In this document: piece after piece, positions 58,981-64,000 of the stretch
Layout of the letters: each line of letters starts with the position of its first letter
Numbering within the stretch: position 1 is the stretch's first letter
From: Gnetum montanum
Lineage: Eukaryota; Streptophyta; Gnetopsida; Gnetales; Gnetaceae
DNA: 64,000 nt
Assembly (NCBI GenBank): GCA_015680685.1
Contig: MNCI01028772.1
Location: 135,749-199,748 of the forward strand
Direction of reading: 5' to 3'
The notes under the pieces: generated by a model
Told to the model about the DNA's origin: nothing
Databases searched by the model: none
What the model saw: only the letters and a program-made list of their open reading frames with translations
Program-made: the position numbers and the translations under genes

Positions 58981-59611
58981 AAGAAGCAGAAGAAGAAGAA
59001 GGAGTCCTTAAGCAAAGATGGAATGATATAGATGAAGGCTAAAGAAGAGCATACCCAAGGTCAGGGTGGGACTTCCCAAGCACAAGCCCAGGGTATTCAA
59101 AGCCTCCTCTGCACTTCCTGATAGGCTTAAGAATGATGCCTCTAGGGCTGAGTGGGATGACAAGGGTACCATGTTGAAAAACTATCGCGCATTCGATGTT
59201 GTTGCAAACCCAAATTTGTGGGGCTCGTGGAATCGCTTTGACTGGGCCATCCAAGAAGCCGTGCTACAACTGCCTCTGTCACAGCCACAACAAGATCCTG
59301 ATGTTGATCCCAAATTTTAGGTCATTGACAGCGGTAGCAACTTGGAAGATGATGAATTAAAATCTACTCTTCAGAAAAAATGCAAGGATGGTAAAAGAGC
59401 TCCTCTGCAAATGGTGTATGTTGGCTGACTTATCTTGAAGTATGTCGACTTATCATGAAGTATGGTGATGATTACCAGGCCATGTTTAGGAATATAAAAT
59501 TGAATGCTATGCAACATTCTGTTGCAACGCTATGAAGCTTGTGTGAGAGATACAATGCATTTGAGAAGCTGCTAGAAGAAGAAGAAACATACTAATCTAT
59601 CTATTCTTAAA
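58981..59611 (+). pseudogene. NOP16: NOP16-like pseudogene (nucleolar protein 16), intron-free
   Basis: NOP16 is a nucleolar protein for 60S ribosome assembly. The plus strand reads KKSIPKVRVGLPKHKPRVFK (59040-59100), SSALPDRLKNDASRAEWDD, LKNYRAFDVVANPNL (about 59175-59220), DSGSNLEDDELKSTLQKK (about 59326-59380), DGKRAPLQ, then KYGDDYQAMFRNIKLNAMQH (about 59458-59518), SVATL, SLCERYNAFEKLLEEEET and a stop at about 59595. This follows the plant NOP16 layout nearly end to end. There are stops (near 59318, 59428 and 59537). A 20-base duplication lies at 59427-59466, where part of the protein is lost. No introns are seen over the whole stretch, which suggests a retrocopy; no poly-A tail is clear. 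Base composition is richer in G+C than the surroundings. Confidence 0.83.
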
Positions 59612-59649
59612 AGAGTTTACTTATCCTTGAGGCTTTTTCATGATGTAAA

Positions 59650-61086
59650 AGTGATGGTCCATACTTGAGGCTTTTTGATAACGTAATTTAAAGTAACATA
59701 TTCAAAACAAAATATTATTATTCAAGAAGAAAAGGAATTCATGGGATGGTTATTTAAGAAAACACATGTCAACGTAGGCATAGTTTTCTCCTAACTTGTT
59801 GGGCAAGTTGTAACTTCTTTACTTGGGGAGTAAGTTACCCAAGATATTTTGTAATTTCTAACTACCTATGAGACCCTATAAAAAGGCTTCAAGGCCTTAG
59901 AAGAAAAAAAAGAAAGGGTCTAGTCTAGCTAAAAAAAAAGAAGTCTTAAGAGAGAAGGAGGCCTTGGGAGAAAGGAAGGAGTCTCTTAGAAGAGCATTTT
60001 GTAAAGAATTGATAGAAGAAATATATTGAAGATGGCTTGCTAAAGACAACATTTCAGCCTCTTTGTTATAGTCTTGTGAGTTATGTTTATTTTTTATTTT
60101 GTTTAAATTGTTTAGCTAGTGGTTTAGATAGTATCATGCTTGGCAAATAATTTTGGGATTTTTAGATTGCTCTTATTATTCTTGTTGCATGATACAAAAT
60201 TTCTATTAAAATTTTGCCATAGAAGAGCTTGTGTTTGAAAGCCTTAAGAGAATTTTAGTAGTGAATTTTATTATTGTGCATGTAGTCAAGCTGTTGAATG
60301 ATTCAATAGTCAAGAGGGTTTAGAAAATCTTTGGTATTTTGATAGGACCAGAATAGCTTCTTTTATCTTTAAAGTGAATCTTTGTGGTATTTCAATCATA
60401 AATTTTCAAGTCTTTTGAAGATTCTGTTGAATGCAATTGTTGACATCCATTATCTAGCTAAAATAGAGTGTGGTACGTGATATTTTACGCAGCAATTTAT
60501 TTTTGGTAGCATAGTAGGATTGTCTTGAAGAAATTGCTTATTTGAGCCTTAGAAGTTTGAACAATTCGTAGTTATTGAATTTGGGATAGCTTTATTGCAA
60601 AGTGTTTACTCGTATCATTTTACCTTATTTAAATATTTGAAATCTTTACACAAATCTTCTTTCTTTTCCTCCTCTTTCTATTTCCATTGAATCTTGCTCT
60701 ATTTCTAGTTTTCTTGTGGAACTATCTCTTTCTCTTGGGAAAATTAGAAATAGATTCACAGAGTTGTGGTCAAATGTTTTTCCAAAACTTTATTTGTTAC
60801 AAGTAGGTATTATAAGAACCACATAGACTAGGCAATTGAACAAAATAGGAACTCTCAACAACTCATAGTACTTTGCAAAGTTGGCTAAAGTTCTTTAAGA
60901 TAAGTCATTTATAGTTTTACACACAACCCAATCATTTCATTTTTCACAACAGCACACATACATACTCACATTAACTACTAAGTCTATTTGGAGGTATCTG
61001 GGCCTTGCTGTTGCCAAAGACTAGCAAGCACCTAAATCCTGTTTGAGGACACTCGTTGGCGGTCGCATCCCAAACAGTCGCCAACA
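59650..61086 (+). repeat. 5' LTR of element G
   Basis: The right end is near CCAACA (61086), eight bases before the primer site. A strong TATA box (CTATAAAAAGG, 59876-59886) is followed by a purine-rich leader, as in plant LTR promoters. The left edge is not certain (59640-59750); two imperfect CTTGAGGCTTTTT repeats at 59629 and 59665 lie close to it. The partner LTR is outside the window. Confidence 0.62.
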
Positions 61087-61093
61087 GTTCTTT

Positions 61094-61110
61094 TGGCGCT
61101 AGAAGGAGGG
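61094..61110 (+). other. Primer-binding site of element G
   Basis: TGGCGCTAGAAGGAGGG. Same site as in element D (40233-40249) with two transitions there. Confidence 0.75.
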
Positions 61111-61211
61111 CTAAAAATTTAGCCTATAAGTTCATAAGCCTTATAATTTTAACACATCAACAATTCTTTGTTACTATAAAGGCTTAAGAAATTAAATACT
61201 ATTTTCAGTTC

Positions 61212-62648
61212 ATGACCAAGAAGATTGATAGTTTGGAAAATTTAAAAGTTTCAAAATATATTCTTGATTCTAAGACTGATTCTTCATTAGAAGAAGAACA
61301 AAAAAAAAGTTTTCGAATTGGGAACAAGTAGTGGAGTGAAAACTAGAAGATCAAGAAGATCACCCATTATATCTAGTTTATTGATTTATAAGAGAAGATC
61401 TAGAAAGTCTAAGAGTTTAACTATCCAAAGGAGTAGGATGGAAAATCCTTGGCAAAGAGTTATACCATTAGGATTTCAAAATTATAATGATATTTCTAAG
61501 GTAGTTTACAAATATTTTCCTGAGCTTTTCATTCATGGAAAAGCTTATTTAGCTGAGGAATATATTCACATGTTTGAGTTAGCTTTAGCTCATGCAAATA
61601 TTCAACATCAAGATCAAGCTTGTAGGTTGTTTGTATCAAATTTAAAGGATATGGCTCAGATTTGGTATTCAAACTTACCAAATAATAGTATTACAAGTTG
61701 GGATGACATGAAGAATCTTTTCTTAGCCTAGTTTGGTAATCAATTAGATCAACAAAAACTACACTATGGGCTAGTACAAGTTAAGCAAGGAGTTAAAGAG
61801 TCATTTAGAGATTTTAATATCAAGTTTCAACAAATTTGTGAACTCTTTCAAAGACCATATAGGCCATCAGAAGAAATGCTTAAAGAAACTTATCTTAAGG
61901 TTGTCAACCCCAACATTTCAATTTGGTTAAGTAGAACTCCAAACTTAACTACACTAAATGACTACTTTAGTGAAGCTATACAGTTAGAAAAATAGTTGAA
62001 CTTGAATCCTGAAAAAAATATTACAATTCAAAAAAGAGAAAGAGTTATGATTCCTATGCAAGATTTTGCTCAATTTAAAGCTTTACCAATCCATGTCATG
62101 TTAAGATAGAGCAAGAACATGAAAGAGTAGAATCTGAAAAAGGACAATTAATGAGAGATATTTCTAACAAAATAGTGAAGCTTGAAAAAGCCTTGGGAAG
62201 AGTTAATATCAAGAAAGAAAGGAAAAATAGAAAGCATAAACATCAAGATACTAAGTTAGCAGAAGATGAGGATGAAAGTGACCTAATTATATCCAACTTT
62301 CTTGATATTGAATCTGATAATGAGTTATCTAGTGTTCATTATGCAAGTAAATCTTCTAGCATTGGATCTAGTGATACTTTTTCTCTATTAAGTTCTGAAG
62401 AAGATATATCTTTAGATGAAGAATGTAATAATAATGAGGAAAATGGATATAGTCTCCAATCAAAAGAAAGATTAACTAATTCTAGACACCCAAATGTTAT
62501 TACTAATCCATCTACTAAGAGAAAACCTTTTGAGCCAAATAGAAGAGATAAGAATAAAGGTAAAGACAATCAAGTAGAGAAAAGCACTCCAAATCAGTCT
62601 TTTAATAAATGGATAAAGAAACCAAGCTTTATTGGAGATGGAGAGTAA
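61212..62648 (+). pseudogene. gag of element G
   Basis: Start ATG near 61212 (MTKKIDSLENLKVSKYILDS), then a frameshift into the 137-codon open piece 61318-61731: NPWQRVIPLGFQNYN, ELFIHGKAYLAEEYIHMFEL, ACRLFVSNLKDMAQIWYSNL (Retrotrans_gag core, about 61620-61680) and SWDDMKNLFLA. After a stop at 61731 it goes on with VKQGVKESFRDFNIKFQQIC (about 61788-61848) and YLKVVNPNISIWL. The 165-codon piece 62151-62648 is acidic and serine-rich (DTFSLLSSEEDISLDEE), with a Lys-rich end. No zinc knuckle is visible. Confidence 0.8.
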
Positions 62649-63314
62649 GATTTTATTGAAGACCTCAAGCATGTCAAGGCCAATATTAGCTTTTATCAGT
62701 TGCTTCAAATAGGAGATCTGCAAAGAAAGACTTTAGAGTTCATTAAAGGTAAAAGCAGAGTTAGAGAATCAAAGTTAAGTTGTGTGTCTAATAATGATCA
62801 GAAATTAAAGACCTCGTATTATTGTATTCTTGATGAGGAAGCTCCTCCTTTCCTTTTGACAATGAAATTAAAGGATAGATCCTTACACAATTGTTTGGTT
62901 GATTCTGGAGCTACGTCTACTATAATGTCATTATCTATATGTAAAAAACCTGGTTTGATTCCTGAAAAATCAAATAAAAAGATTGTTTAAGTGGATAAAA
63001 GTAGAGTGAAGATTGTGGGTCAATTACCAAATGTTCTATTGAAAATTTCTTCTGAACCCTGCGTCAAAAGTAGAGTAACTATTCAAGTGGTAGATATGCC
63101 AAATTCGCATAGTCTCTTATTGAGTATAAGTTGGAGCAAGAATTTCTCAGGTTACACATCAATAGATTATTTTCACATGTGGCTACCTTGGAAAGGAGAA
63201 CCAAATCAAATATACATCTATAGTGAACCTTTGATGATTGATAACATTACTTCAAATGGAAAAAGTAAAATGGTTAAAAAAGGAGGTGTTAAAAACAAAA
63301 TTTGTACACTCTAA
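62649..63314 (+). pseudogene. Protease of element G
   Basis: DFIEDLKHVKANISFYQLLQ (62652-62710) is the usual block before Tat protease. The open piece 62700-62990 contains FLLTMKLKDRSLHNCLVDSG and ATSTIMSL (active site D-S-G-A, about 62900-62935, intact). The piece 62991-63314 contains VKIVGQLPNVLLKIS, VTIQVVDMPNSHSLLLSISW and YTSIDYFHMWLPWKGEPNQI. One stop (62988) separates the pieces; otherwise it is well kept. Confidence 0.82.
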
Positions 63315-63361
63315 GAAAATTATAGTTCTGAAAAAGAATAATTAAAGAATGAGGATAAATG

Positions 63362-63748
63362 AGAGTTATACTTTGATGGTTCATGTAATTCAAAAGGTGT
63401 AGGAGTTGGTATAGTTATATTAAGGAATGATTCACCTGAAATTCTCAAAGCAATTCATCTATCCTTCCTTGTACTAACAACAAAGCTGAGTATGAATCTT
63501 TATGTATTTGTATAAGAATAGCTCTAGACAAAAAGATCAGAGTAATCACTATAAAAGGAGACTCAAGATTAGTTTGTGAACAAGTAAAGGGTAACTATGT
63601 AGTAAAGAACTCATTCTTAAGACCTTATAAGCAACTTTCTTGTAAGATGTTAGATCAGTTTCAACATTGCCAAATAGAGCATATAAACAGAGCAGATAAT
63701 CTTATAGCAGATGATTTGGCAAAGGCAGCTTCAGCATTGGATATGTAA
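63362..63748 (+). pseudogene. Second RNase H of element G
   Basis: The domain starts ELYFDGSCNSKGVGVGIVIL (first catalytic D), then after a frameshift TNNKAEYESLCICIRIAL (E, about 63470-63530), TIKGDSRLVCEQVKG (second D, about 63550-63590), and ends NRADNLIADDLAKAASAL (last D, about 63690-63735). All four acidic residues are present across the frameshift. It follows protease directly; the RT that should come between is missing. The text up to 64000 (FEDDDQVLRFMKNKQEFEGQ) is the linker before integrase. Confidence 0.82.
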
Positions 63749-64000
63749 ATAATAGAAAGTTACAAAGATATAATAATTGAAGAAGAACATCATCCATAAG
63801 TACCAGATAATATAAGACATTTACAAGTATTTGAAGATGATGATCAAGTACTAAGATTTATGAAAAACAAACAAGAATTTGAGGGTCAAGTGATACCTAA
63901 AACATCATCAAACTCCAAAGCTAATTTCATTCCAAAAAGGATGATTGACTTGGAACATGAGTTCAAGAAAAATTTACTTACTGGAAAGGATATACAAAAC

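Larger units (their letters stand above)
59650..64000 (+). mobile_element. Element G: Tat-type element with RT deleted, partial
   Basis: LTR (about 59650-61086), primer site 61094-61110, gag, protease, a second RNase H, and the start of the region before integrase; the window ends there. Between protease (ends 63314) and the second RNase H (from 63362) there are about 50 bases, so RT and the first RNase H are missing. It shares its primer site with element D. Long open pieces remain, so it seems younger or better preserved than D. Confidence 0.78.

Noticed and set aside
61318-62723. Minus-strand frames 62339-62569 and 62472-62723
   Set aside because: They lie opposite the acidic and lysine-rich parts of the element G gag; no domain seen.
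1-64000. tRNA, rRNA, CRISPR array or bacterial-type operon
   Set aside because: No cloverleaf, rRNA core or regular spacer repeats were seen; the content is plant retrotransposon DNA.

Overview
The window is plant nuclear DNA made almost entirely of decayed, nested LTR retrotransposons. The evidence for a plant is the mix of Ty3/gypsy lineages (Athila, Tat and Tekay/Del-like chromovirus) with a Ty1/copia gag. Primer-binding sites resemble plant tRNA-Asp and initiator tRNA-Met. The DNA is AT-rich, nearly every pol frame carries stops, and no active host gene is evident. Such long nests suit a large seed-plant genome (a conifer would fit), but the sequence does not fix the species.

Layout. 1-4372: element A, minus strand, an Athila-type element with gag but no pol; its 3' LTR is outside the window. 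4373-6514: unassigned DNA with one promoter-like spot, then a stretch starting like a Tekay LTR. 6515-13001: element H, minus strand, a Tekay/Del-like chromovirus with a 3' LTR, chromodomain, integrase, RNase H and RT, and only a fragment of its 5' LTR. About 13228-29900: element F, minus strand, a copia-type element with gag and a 'putative plant transposon protein'-like ORF but no visible pol. Element B, a complete 13.1 kb Athila element on the plus strand (14672-27802), lies inside it. About 30100-57843: element E, plus strand, a chromovirus-like element cut into three pieces. One cut holds element C (31081-38068, minus, Athila-type without RT/RNase H/integrase, perfect target duplication). 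The other holds element D (38641-56879, plus, an 18.2 kb Tat-lineage element). About 57844-58000: a fragment of the A/C-type 3' region. About 58980-59611: a pseudogene of the host nucleolar protein NOP16. About 59650-64000: element G, plus strand, a Tat-type element with LTR, gag, protease and a second RNase H but no RT; it runs off the window.

How the parts relate. B is the only Athila copy with a full domain set. A and C keep gag, priming sites, the 3' polypurine end and a conserved block after pol, as expected of non-autonomous copies that once used proteins from B-like elements. D has the most unusual structure. Its protease and RT are separated by about 6.7 kb that holds a multi-exon gene-like reading frame on the opposite strand, with splice signals that keep phase. 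There is an assembly gap in a poly-G run at 47333-47523. All readings were made by eye from translation and pairwise comparison inside the window; no database search was run.
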